Shown piece by piece: positions 25,444-32,960 of a DNA stretch of 44,977 nucleotides. The position numbers and the translations under genes are program-made. The DNA comes from CAVPDE01 sp964580575 (GTDB taxonomy: Bacteria > Desulfobacterota > DSM-4660 > Desulfatiglandales > HGW-15), in assembly GCA_964580575.1 (NCBI GenBank), contig CAZOLJ010000036.1:1-44977 (forward strand), written 5' to 3'. Below the pieces are notes generated by a model. It worked only from the letters and a program-made list of their open reading frames with translations, made no database searches and had not been told where the DNA came from. The stretch's first letter is position 1, and every line of letters starts with the position of its first letter.

Positions 25444-26628
25444 ATGAAAGAAGCTGTCATTGTTGCCGCTTGCAGAACCGCAGTCGGGAGGGCTCCTCGA
25501 GGAATGTTAAAAGACACCCGGCCTGAATTCATGGGGACCACCGTGTTGACCGACCTCATGAAACGTGCGGGAAACCTGGATCCCAATCTGATTGATGACG
25601 TCATTATCGGATGCACCTTTCCTGAGGCCACCCAAGGTCTCAACCTGGGAAGGGTGCTGGTCATGTCCATGCACTGGCCTGACCGCATCCCAGGCATGAC
25701 CGTCAACCGTTTCTGCTCTTCAGGGCTTCAGGCCATCGCCATCGGCGCCGAAAAGATCATGTGCGGTTTTTCCGACGTGGTCGTTTCCGGGGGCATCGAA
25801 AGCATGAGCCAGATTCCCATGGGCGGAAGCATGCTCTATCCCAACCCTGCCTTGGTCGACACACGGCCTGGCGCTTTCTCGGGCATGGGGCTGACGGCTG
25901 AGAATGTGGCGGAGAAATATAAGGTCGGTAGGGACGAGCAGGATGAGTTTGGCGCCAAGAGTCAGCAGAAGGCGGAGGCCGCCGTCAAGGCGGGCCGCTT
26001 CAAAAGCCAGATCGTCCCCATTCCCGTCAAGATTCAGAAACAACTTCCCAACGGCCATTTCAAGTTCGAAGAGGTGATTTTTGACACGGACGAAGGCGTG
26101 CGGCCGGGAACAACCAAGGAGAGCCTTTCCAAGATTCGTCCTGCTTTCAAGCCGACCGGAAGCGTGACCGCCGGCAATTCCTCACAGACGAGCGACGCCG
26201 CTGCAGCGGTTCTCATGATGACCAAGGAAAAGGCCAAGGAACTCGGGCTCAAGCCCATGGCCACTTTCAGGTATCACGCGGTGGAAGGGTGTCCGTCCGA
26301 GTACATGGGGGTCGGGCCTGCGGTGGTCATCCCCAAGATCCTGAAGCTCGCCAACATGAAGCTGGATCAGATCGACCTGATTGAACTCAATGAAGCGTTC
26401 GCGGCACAGGCCCTTTATTGTATCAAAGAACTCGGCATCAATGAAGCGATCACGAACGTCAACGGCGGCGCCATTGCCCTGGGACATCCCCTGGGTTGCA
26501 CCGGCGCCAAACTCACCACTCAGCTGGTTTACGAAATGCAGGAGCGGAAGGCCCGCTGGGGTCTTGTGTCCATGTGCATCGGCTTCGGCATGGGCGCAGC
26601 GGCCATCCTTGAAAGAGAAGACTACTAA
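25444..26628 (+). CDS. fadA: Acetyl-CoA acyltransferase (3-ketoacyl-CoA thiolase)
   Basis: Cleaves 3-ketoacyl-CoA with CoA, the last step of each beta-oxidation round. From the ATG at 25444 it is 394 residues. The acyl-binding cysteine C91 is in NRFCSSGLQAIA. The GGIESMSQIPMGG loop follows, and the active-site His and second Cys are in GGAIALGHPLGCTGA and SMCIGFGMGAAAI. A frame from 25366 would overlap the fadN end and has no better ribosome-binding site. GAGGGA precedes the ATG. It is the second gene of the operon, 74 bases after fadN. Confidence 0.95.
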   Translation: MKEAVIVAACRTAVGRAPRGMLKDTRPEFMGTTVLTDLMKRAGNLDPNLIDDVIIGCTFPEATQGLNLGRVLVMSMHWPDRIPGMTVNRFCSSGLQAIAIGAEKIMCGFSDVVVSGGIESMSQIPMGGSMLYPNPALVDTRPGAFSGMGLTAENVAEKYKVGRDEQDEFGAKSQQKAEAAVKAGRFKSQIVPIPVKIQKQLPNGHFKFEEVIFDTDEGVRPGTTKESLSKIRPAFKPTGSVTAGNSSQTSDAAAAVLMMTKEKAKELGLKPMATFRYHAVEGCPSEYMGVGPAVVIPKILKLANMKLDQIDLIELNEAFAAQALYCIKELGINEAITNVNGGAIALGHPLGCTGAKLTTQLVYEMQERKARWGLVSMCIGFGMGAAAILEREDY

Positions 26629-26648
26629 ATCACAGAAGGAGAACGAGC

Positions 26649-28442
26649 ATGGCAAAGGAAAAACTTTTTAAAGGCGGAGAGTTCTTGATTACCGATGCTT
26701 TGCCTGAGGAGGTCTTTACCCCTGAGGATTATTCCAAAGATCAGCGCCTCGTGGCCCAATCGGCCGAGGAGTTTGCCATCAAGGAGCTTCTTGCCCGGAG
26801 CGAACAGCTTCGGGAAGTCAACTACGAACTTCTGAAACAGCTCCTCCTGAAGGCAGGAGAACTCGGATTCCTCGGGGCGGACATGCCTGAAGTGTTCGGG
26901 GGCTCGGAGCTCGACAAGGTCAGTTCCATGCTCATCGCTGAAAAGCTCTGCTTCGGAGTCTCGGGCTTCATGGCGGCCTATGGGGTGCAAACGGGCATCG
27001 GGAGCCTTCCCATTGTTCTTTTTGGTTCCCCTGAACAGAAAAAGAAATATCTGCCCAGAATAGCGAGCGCTGAAATCGTGGCTGCCTATGCCCTCACGGA
27101 ACCCGGCCATGGATCAGACGCTTTGGGTGCCGAGGCAAGGGCCGTTCTATCGGAAGACGGCAAGCATTACATCCTGAACGGGACAAAGCAGTTCATCACC
27201 AATGCCGGTTTTGCAGACCTCTTCATCACTTACGCTCAGATCGATGAGACGAAGTTCACCAGCTTCATTGTGGAGAGAAAGTGGGATGGCGTCTCCGTGG
27301 ATGAAGAAGAGAAAAAAATGGGCATGCACGGCAGTTCCACCCGGGCCGTCATTTTCCAGAATGTCAAAGTTCCTGTGGAAAACGTTCTGGGTGAAGTGGG
27401 AAAGGGCCACATCGTCGCCCTGAACACCCTCAACGTGGGCCGTTTCAAGATCGCTCCCATGGTGGTCGGATCAGCCAAATCGATCTTCGCGGAAGCCGTG
27501 AAGTACTCCAAGGGCAGAGTTCAGTTCGGGAAACCGATCTGTGAGTTCGGACTGATCAAACAGAAAATCGCCGACATGCTCATCAAGATTTACGTGGTAG
27601 AAAGCATGGCGTATCGCACGGCGTTCCTCCTGGATATGGCCCTGGAAGGCATTGATCCCACGAAAGCCGATGCCGGAGCAAAAACAGGCGAAGCCATCCG
27701 AAAATACGCCCTGGAGTGTTCCATCAACAAGGTTTTCGGCACGGAAATGCTCGATTTTGTGGTGGATGAATGCGTTCAGATCTTCGGGGGCTACGGATAT
27801 ATCCAGGACTACCCGGCCGAAGGGGCTTACCGGGATTCCCGAATCAACCGCATCTGGGAAGGAACCAACGAGATCAACCGCATGCTGATTGTGGACACGC
27901 TCATGCGTGCGGCCATGAAAGGGGAACTGCCGCTGCTTCAAGTGATCCAGCAGGCCACCCAGGACCTCCTCACCTTCAGGCCTGAAATGACTGAGCCGGA
28001 AGGGACTCTTGAGAAGGAGAAGAAGTTGGTTTCCATGGCCAAGAAGATCGCGCTTCTGGCCGCCGGAGCGGCTGTGCAAAAGTACATGGAAAAGCTTGGG
28101 AATCAGCAGGAGATCATCGCCATGATCTCGGATATCATCATCGAGATCTTTGCCATGGAATCCGCCCTGCTCCGCACGCTCAAGAAGGTGCAGAAGGAGG
28201 GTGAGGAAAAATCCGAGATCCAGATCGCCGTGACGCGAATTTACATCAACGATGCCTTTGCCAAGGCCGAGTGGCTTGCCAAGCAGATCTTTGCCTCCCT
28301 GGCGGAAGGTGAAGAGCTGAGAACCCAGCTGATGGCGTTGAAAAGGCTCAGCCGGAATACCCCGATCAACACCGTGGTTCTGCGAAGGCAGATCGCCGAC
28401 AGTGTGATTCCGCTGGCCCGCTACCACCTGACCAAGATGTGA
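26649..28442 (+). CDS. fadE: Acyl-CoA dehydrogenase, FadE type
   Basis: Catalyses the first, FAD-dependent step of beta-oxidation. At 597 residues it is longer than classical acyl-CoA dehydrogenases and matches the Bacillus FadE length class, with an extra C-terminal helical domain after about residue 430. Motifs include AAYALTEPGHGSDA, FITNAGFADLFI, KMGMHGSSTRAVIF, GGYGYIQDYPAEGAYRDSRI and IWEGTNEINRML. Shine-Dalgarno AGAAGGAG precedes the ATG, 20 bases after the fadA stop. The operon ends at a strong terminator. An ETF-linked oxidation is expected, but no etf genes are in the window. Confidence 0.95.
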   Translation: MAKEKLFKGGEFLITDALPEEVFTPEDYSKDQRLVAQSAEEFAIKELLARSEQLREVNYELLKQLLLKAGELGFLGADMPEVFGGSELDKVSSMLIAEKLCFGVSGFMAAYGVQTGIGSLPIVLFGSPEQKKKYLPRIASAEIVAAYALTEPGHGSDALGAEARAVLSEDGKHYILNGTKQFITNAGFADLFITYAQIDETKFTSFIVERKWDGVSVDEEEKKMGMHGSSTRAVIFQNVKVPVENVLGEVGKGHIVALNTLNVGRFKIAPMVVGSAKSIFAEAVKYSKGRVQFGKPICEFGLIKQKIADMLIKIYVVESMAYRTAFLLDMALEGIDPTKADAGAKTGEAIRKYALECSINKVFGTEMLDFVVDECVQIFGGYGYIQDYPAEGAYRDSRINRIWEGTNEINRMLIVDTLMRAAMKGELPLLQVIQQATQDLLTFRPEMTEPEGTLEKEKKLVSMAKKIALLAAGAAVQKYMEKLGNQQEIIAMISDIIIEIFAMESALLRTLKKVQKEGEEKSEIQIAVTRIYINDAFAKAEWLAKQIFASLAEGEELRTQLMALKRLSRNTPINTVVLRRQIADSVIPLARYHLTKM

Positions 28443-28480
28443 TTTCACCCTTCCCATTTACGAAAGCATCCGGTATGCTT

Positions 28481-28510
28481 AAAAGAGGGTTCACCAAGAA
28501 CCCTCTTTTT
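28481..28510 (+). terminator. Intrinsic terminator of the fadNAE operon
   Basis: AAAAGAGGGTTC pairs with GAACCCTCTTTTT around ACCAA, a long stem with a T tract. A smaller hairpin (AAGCAT/ATGCTT around CCGGT) precedes it at about 28464-28480. It separates fadE from fusA. Confidence 0.9.
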
Positions 28511-28577
28511 CATTTTCTTGAACCGGCAGCCCTTGGCCAACCTTTGGTCCGAGGGAATTCCGGCATCGGAGTTTTTC

Positions 28578-30665
28578 ATGGCCCAGGATATTGAACGTTT
28601 GAGAAACATCGGCATCAGTGCCCACATTGACGCAGGGAAGACCACCCTGACGGAACGGGTCCTCTATTACACCAAGAGAATCCATGCGGTTCACGAAGTC
28701 AAAGGCAAAGACGGCGTGGGCGCCACCATGGACTCCATGGACCTGGAAAGGGAAAGAGGGATCACCATCCAGTCCGCGGCCACCCACTGCGAATGGAAGG
28801 GCCACACGGTCAACATCATCGACACGCCCGGCCACGTGGATTTCACGATTGAAGTGGAGCGTGCGCTGAGAGTCCTGGACGGCTCCGTCCTCGTGTTGTG
28901 CGCCGTAGGCGGGGTGCAGTCCCAGTCCATCACCGTGGACCGCCAGATGAACCGCTACAAAGTTCCGAGGCTCGCCTTCATTAACAAGTGTGACCGCTCC
29001 GGCGCCAGCCCTTACCGGGTGGTGGATCAACTCCGCCAAAGGCTCAATCACAACGCGGTTCTCATGGAAATCCCTATTGGTTTGGAAGCGGAGTTCAAAG
29101 GCGTCGTGGACCTGGTTTCCATGCAGGCCGTCTATTTTGAAGGGGCTTACGGCGACACCCTGGTGACCGGAGAGATTCCTTTCCACCTTCGGAGCGAAGC
29201 CAAGGCCAGAAGGGAAGAGCTCCTCGACGCGACCTCCATGTTCTCCGACGAGCTGATGGAGGCGATCTTCGAAGATCAGGTGACCGATGAACTGATCCGA
29301 AAGGCCGTCCGGAAAGGGACCCTGCTCCGCCAGCTCACGCCGGTGTTTCTGGGCTCGGCCTACAAAAACATCGGCGTTCAGCCTCTCCTTGACGGCGTGA
29401 ACCAGTATCTTCCCTCCCCGGGGGAAATCGAAAACAGCGCCCTGGATCTCAATGCGGATGCCGCGGAAGTTAGCCTCAGCCCTGATCCTCAGGCGCCCAT
29501 GGTCGCCCTTGCCTTCAAACTGGAAGTGACCCCCTATGGCCAGTTGACCTATCTCAGGGTCTACCAGGGATCTCTTCGCAAAGGAGATGAACTCCTCAAC
29601 ACCCGCAACAGGAAACGAATCAAGGTGGGAAGGCTGGTGATGATGCACGCCAATGAAATGGAAGACACCCAGCAGGCAGAGGCCGGGGACATTGTGGCTC
29701 TCTTCGGTGTCGACTGTTTCTCAGGGGACACCTTTACGGACGGGACCGTCAACTATGCCATGACCTCCATGCGCGTCCCGGAACCCGTGGTCTCTCTCGC
29801 CGTCACCCCGAAAGACAACAAGTCGAGCACCCAGATGTCCAAAGCCATTCACCGCTTTGTGAGAGAAGATCCCACCTTCCGCACCCACGTGGATCGGGAA
29901 TCCGGTGAGACCATCATCTCCGGCATGGGAGAGCTCCATCTCGAAATCTACGTGGAGAGAATGAGGCGGGAGTTCAGCGCCGAAGTGGAGACCGGCATGC
30001 CCCAGGTGGCTTACCGCGAAGCCATTTCCCGCAAGGCGGATTTCAATTACATCCACAAGAAGCAGACCGGAGGGGCCGGGCAGTATGGTCGCGTGGCCGG
30101 CTTCATGGAGCCTTCCGAGGACCAGGGGTATGAGTTCGTCAATGCCGTGAGGGGTGGAGCCATCCCCACGGAGTTCGTTCCCGCTGTGGAGAAGGGCTTT
30201 CAGGCCTGTCTTGAAAAGGGCCTCCTTCTGGGGTTTCCAATTCTCGGCATGAGGATCACGATCAATGACGGCAATTCTCACTCTGTGGACTCCTCGGAGC
30301 TTGCTTTCCGGCAGGCGGCTGTGGGCGCGTTCAAACAGGCTTACATGAGTGCCAAGCCCCTGCTCCTCGAACCGATCATGAAGGTGGCGGTGGAGTGCCC
30401 TTCCGATTTTCAGGGGAGTGTCATGGCTAGCATCAACCAGCGCAGGGGCATGATCACAAGTTCCGCGGAAGACGGAGTCTTTACGACCGTTGAAGCGGAA
30501 GTCCCTCTCGCCGAGATGTTCGGTTACGCCACCACCCTTCGCTCGCTCACCCAGGGCAAAGCGGAGTTCACCATGGAGTTTTCGAAGTACAACAAGGTGC
30601 CGGATTCCATTGCCGAGGAGCTGAAGAAAACCTTTGCCGACAGACTGAAGGGAGGAAAGAAATGA
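28578..30665 (+). CDS. fusA: Elongation factor G, mitochondrial-like (spdEFG) type
   Basis: A ribosomal translocase GTPase of 695 residues from the ATG at 28578 (GGAG six bases upstream). G1 is AHIDAGKT, G2 lies in ERERGITI, G3 is DTPGH and G4 is NKCD. Domains II-V follow to the C-terminus. The G-domain reads like mitochondrial EF-G1 (MDSMDLERERGITIQSAAT, then VEVALRVLD-like and VLVLCAVGGVQSQ), which marks the spdEFG group of spirochaetes, planctomycetes and deltaproteobacteria. It is not beside rpsL, rpsG or tuf, so a second, canonical EF-G elsewhere is likely. It may serve translocation or ribosome recycling. Its stop overlaps the next gene as ATGA. Confidence 0.93.
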   Translation: MAQDIERLRNIGISAHIDAGKTTLTERVLYYTKRIHAVHEVKGKDGVGATMDSMDLERERGITIQSAATHCEWKGHTVNIIDTPGHVDFTIEVERALRVLDGSVLVLCAVGGVQSQSITVDRQMNRYKVPRLAFINKCDRSGASPYRVVDQLRQRLNHNAVLMEIPIGLEAEFKGVVDLVSMQAVYFEGAYGDTLVTGEIPFHLRSEAKARREELLDATSMFSDELMEAIFEDQVTDELIRKAVRKGTLLRQLTPVFLGSAYKNIGVQPLLDGVNQYLPSPGEIENSALDLNADAAEVSLSPDPQAPMVALAFKLEVTPYGQLTYLRVYQGSLRKGDELLNTRNRKRIKVGRLVMMHANEMEDTQQAEAGDIVALFGVDCFSGDTFTDGTVNYAMTSMRVPEPVVSLAVTPKDNKSSTQMSKAIHRFVREDPTFRTHVDRESGETIISGMGELHLEIYVERMRREFSAEVETGMPQVAYREAISRKADFNYIHKKQTGGAGQYGRVAGFMEPSEDQGYEFVNAVRGGAIPTEFVPAVEKGFQACLEKGLLLGFPILGMRITINDGNSHSVDSSELAFRQAAVGAFKQAYMSAKPLLLEPIMKVAVECPSDFQGSVMASINQRRGMITSSAEDGVFTTVEAEVPLAEMFGYATTLRSLTQGKAEFTMEFSKYNKVPDSIAEELKKTFADRLKGGKK

Positions 30666-31351
30666 CCACCAAGAGCAGTCTTCTAAAAATCCTTGAAAAG
30701 TCGTCCCGCAAAAGCTTGGGCCGCGGAAACCTCGGAGTCCTGGTAGCCCGGGCAGGAGTCGGGAAAACCGCCTGCCTTGTCCACATCGCCATGGACAAGC
30801 TTCTCAGGAATGAAAAACTGGTCCACGCCTCCCTGCAGGACAGCCCGGAAAAGGTGACCTCTTACTACAATGTCATCTTTTCCGAGCTTGTAAACGCCCT
30901 TAACCTGATAAACCCCTCCGACATCAAGACTCAAATCGACAAGAACCGCATGATCCTCGCCTATCTGAACCAGAGCTTTGACCTGCGCCGGTTGAAGGAG
31001 AATTTGAAAAACCTGTCGGAGAAAGTGGCCTTTATGCCGGACACGATCATCGTGGACGGGTTGGATTTTTCAAAGGTCGGGGTGGAGATGTTCGAAGGAT
31101 TCAAGAAACTGGCTGAGGAGTTCAAGGTGGAAGTGTGGTTCTCGGCTCTTTCCAAGGGAATCCCCGGCGACGCCAAACCCCAGGCCATTCCCGCCCCTGC
31201 CGACAAGTTCGATTCCTTCTTCAGCATCGTCATCGAGCTTCAGCCCACTCAGTCGGCCGTGGAACTCAGGCTTCTGAAAGATCACGACACCACCGCGCTG
31301 CTGGATGAAAAGGTTCTTCTCGACCCCAAAACCTTTCTCGCACGAGGCTGA
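30662..31351 (+). CDS. RecA/KaiC-like P-loop ATPase
   Basis: A 229-residue cytosolic P-loop protein. The Walker A motif ARAGVGKTAC is at about residues 29-38, preceded by the strand GNLGVLV. A Walker B-like strand is TIIVDGLDF at about 127-135, and WFSALSKG resembles the sensor strand of RecA-fold ATPases. There is no DNA-binding or KaiC duplicate domain. It overlaps the fusA stop by ATGA, so its translation is coupled to EF-G. I do not know a function; the arrangement suggests a partner in translation or its regulation, but that is inference. Confidence 0.72.
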   Translation: MTTKSSLLKILEKSSRKSLGRGNLGVLVARAGVGKTACLVHIAMDKLLRNEKLVHASLQDSPEKVTSYYNVIFSELVNALNLINPSDIKTQIDKNRMILAYLNQSFDLRRLKENLKNLSEKVAFMPDTIIVDGLDFSKVGVEMFEGFKKLAEEFKVEVWFSALSKGIPGDAKPQAIPAPADKFDSFFSIVIELQPTQSAVELRLLKDHDTTALLDEKVLLDPKTFLARG

Positions 31352-31370
31352 TACGACTGGTTTTCGCCTG

Positions 31371-31416
31371 CTCTTGGAAAAACCCACTCTCCGCCCATTG
31401 CGCGGGTTTTCACCTT
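31371..31416 (+). terminator. Possible terminator after the fusA-ATPase pair
   Basis: AAAACCC and GGGTTTT can pair across a long GC-rich loop (CGCCCATTGCGCG inside), ending in TTTTC. The loop is large, so this is a weak call. No other terminator is evident between this operon and the island. Confidence 0.35.
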
Positions 31417-31471
31417 GTTATTCTCTTTCCCCTCGGGTATTTGTGAATTGCTGTCAGCCTGAGGATTACCT

Positions 31472-31693
31472 GTGAATAAAGTCCAGATCAATAACCCGAT
31501 TCAGGAACAGAAAATCATCATCATTGCGGGCTCGAATGGGGCGGGCAAGACCACCTTTGCTCGGGAATTTCTCCCCAAAGAGGCCGGATGGAGGAATTTC
31601 CAGCAAGTGTATAAGAGTTCCGTCGATAGCTGGGCTCTTTATGACAACTCGGGGGAAACGCAATTAGTAGTGGACGCAGGGGGAAGCCTATGA
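31472..31693 (+). pseudogene. Zeta-toxin-like P-loop kinase with internal deletion
   Basis: The 73-residue product joins the N-terminus of a zeta-toxin-like protein (IIIIAGSNGAGKTTFAREFL, a complete Walker A) directly to its C-terminus (GWRNFQQVYKSSVDSWALYDNSG). Intact relatives are about 190-200 residues and contain, between these, the D-containing catalytic segment and the ETTLSG substrate region. All of that is missing here, in frame. The fragment is therefore almost certainly inactive. Its stop overlaps the next small gene as ATGA, the normal arrangement of this pair. It marks the start of an accessory island. Confidence 0.75.
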
Positions 31694-31866
31694 AAGGGAG
31701 CAAAAGAGTGGTGGTTCGCGATAAGGACCTGGCGAAAGTCGGCATCGCTTTGAGGCGAGCTGCGAAACAGGCCAGGAAAATCGCGATTCAGACGAATACC
31801 CCTTTGGTCGTTTGGGAGAATGGCCGGGTGGTAAAGAAGAAACTGACCGGAGGGAAGCACCAATGA
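31690..31866 (+). CDS. Small partner protein of the zeta-like gene
   Basis: A 58-residue basic protein from the ATG at 31690. It reads as a helical amphipathic segment (VGIALRRAAKQARKIAIQT) followed by TPLVVWENGRVVKKK. Short proteins with this A-R-rich helix and a V-V-W-E-N-G segment typically sit next to zeta-toxin-like kinases, and an antitoxin role is plausible though not shown. It overlaps the toxin remnant by four bases and appears intact although its partner is deleted. Confidence 0.6.
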   Translation: MKGSKRVVVRDKDLAKVGIALRRAAKQARKIAIQTNTPLVVWENGRVVKKKLTGGKHQ

Positions 31867-31940
31867 ACTCCGCCGCGGTCGCTGGTCGCCATTACTGCAC
31901 AAACCTTCCTGACAAGACAATTGAATCTGAGAAGCAATTA

Positions 31941-31967
31941 CCGATTTCGGCCCAAGGCCGAAATCGG
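31941..31967. repeat. Perfect 12-base inverted repeat
   Basis: CCGATTTCGGCC and GGCCGAAATCGG flank CAA. The hairpin has no T tract, so it is more likely part of a small mobile or REP-type element than a terminator. TCAAGATTTGACCCC, a sequence resembling REP-transposase-associated elements (from memory), follows at about 32002. Confidence 0.6.
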
Positions 31968-32028
31968 CAGAATGGAGACCCTGGCGAGATTAATTCCCAA
32001 TTCAAGATTTGACCCCGAAACTCTTGCT

Positions 32029-32090
32029 CTCGGCATAGGAGTTCATCCTTAGAACAGGATTTTCAAGGCCAAAAACCTCACTCTAAGGGC
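32029..32090. repeat. Copy A of a 62-base direct repeat
   Basis: It starts CTCGGCATAGGAGTTCAT and continues through AGAACAGGATTTTCAAGG. It matches 32801-32861 in the same orientation at roughly 90% over 62 bases by eye. On the minus strand it carries an ATG with the same first codons (Met-Asn-Ser-Tyr-Ala-Glu) as the gene at 32818, but here the frame closes after 14 codons. Confidence 0.8.
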
Positions 32091-32164
32091 GAAATCTGCA
32101 CCATGTCGGATCTGTTTCCCTCTCAATACAATCACTCCCCTTGGTCCGACCCGCCCTCGGAGAA

Positions 32165-32818
32165 TCACTTGCCGGCAGACAAGTCAGCCCTCGCCTGTGC
32201 CAAAGCCTTTGCCACATCTTCAACCTGCAGCCTGAGAGCTTCGCGCTTGAGAAGAATTTCCCGCCTTACGTTGCTAAGGATCTCGGGGAAGGCGAGCAGG
32301 CTGCCCTCAATTCTGATTCTTTCCTGGCGGAATTTCTGGTTCAGAGCTGCAATGTCAGCTGGGTCAATTCCTCTGGAGGGGTCAAACCTGAATCTGCCTT
32401 CAAGGCTTTTGCGCCACTGAACCAATTCGCTAGTCAGGCTTGTCCCGAACCCGCTTATACCTATAATCTTGTTCGGGTCAATGTCAGCTGCTGTCTCAAT
32501 CCCGTACGAGGCCAAGGTCGCCTTTCTTCCTGCCCCGATTTTAGGAATGCTATGGTCATGGATGAAAAAATTGTCCAAGAACTTCAGAAGCTGCCTTTCC
32601 ATCACCGCAGTCTGAAGCTTTTGCTTATCCCTTGAATACTCATTATTCAGGTTTTCATACCTCTTTTTCATCTGCGTCGCTTCCTGAAGCTTCTCCCTAA
32701 AAGCTGCGTCGCCTGCCTCAAGATTCCGACCCTGCTGCGTATGATTCCATTTCGCTTCCGCAGCGCTGACCGCGTTCCGCCTCGCCCGCTTCTCCGCAGG
32801 CTCGGCATAGGAGTTCAT
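32165..32818 (-). pseudogene. C-terminal HhH fragment of a YegI-like protein kinase
   Basis: A 217-residue product. Residues about 20-100 form a coiled coil, and RKATLASYGIETAADIDPNKIIGISGFGTSL is a helix-hairpin-helix segment. GIDPADIAALNQKFR and a second helix follow. This is the C-terminal part of helix-hairpin-helix proteins that normally carry an N-terminal Ser/Thr kinase domain (YegI-like, often beside a TerY-like VWA protein and a PP2C phosphatase). None of those is present. The first codons come from the dispersed repeat at 32801-32861, there is no ribosome-binding site, and a stop lies in frame shortly upstream. A remnant is most likely; a surviving stand-alone HhH protein is possible. 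Confidence 0.6.
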
Positions 32819-32861
32819 TCTTAGAACAGGGTTTTCAAGGCAAAAACTTCACTTTAAGGAC
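32801..32861. repeat. Copy B of the direct repeat
   Basis: The same sequence as at 32029-32090, with a handful of substitutions and one single-base gap. It overlaps the start of the HhH fragment and provides its ATG. With copy A it brackets the fragment. Confidence 0.8.
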
Positions 32862-32960
32862 GTAACTCGCCAGGCCGGTAAAATGCTCCAGACCTCCCCT
32901 TGCCTAAGGGAAGAAATACCCAACAATCATCCGGTAAATCCTGTCTAAAATTCCTTTCGG

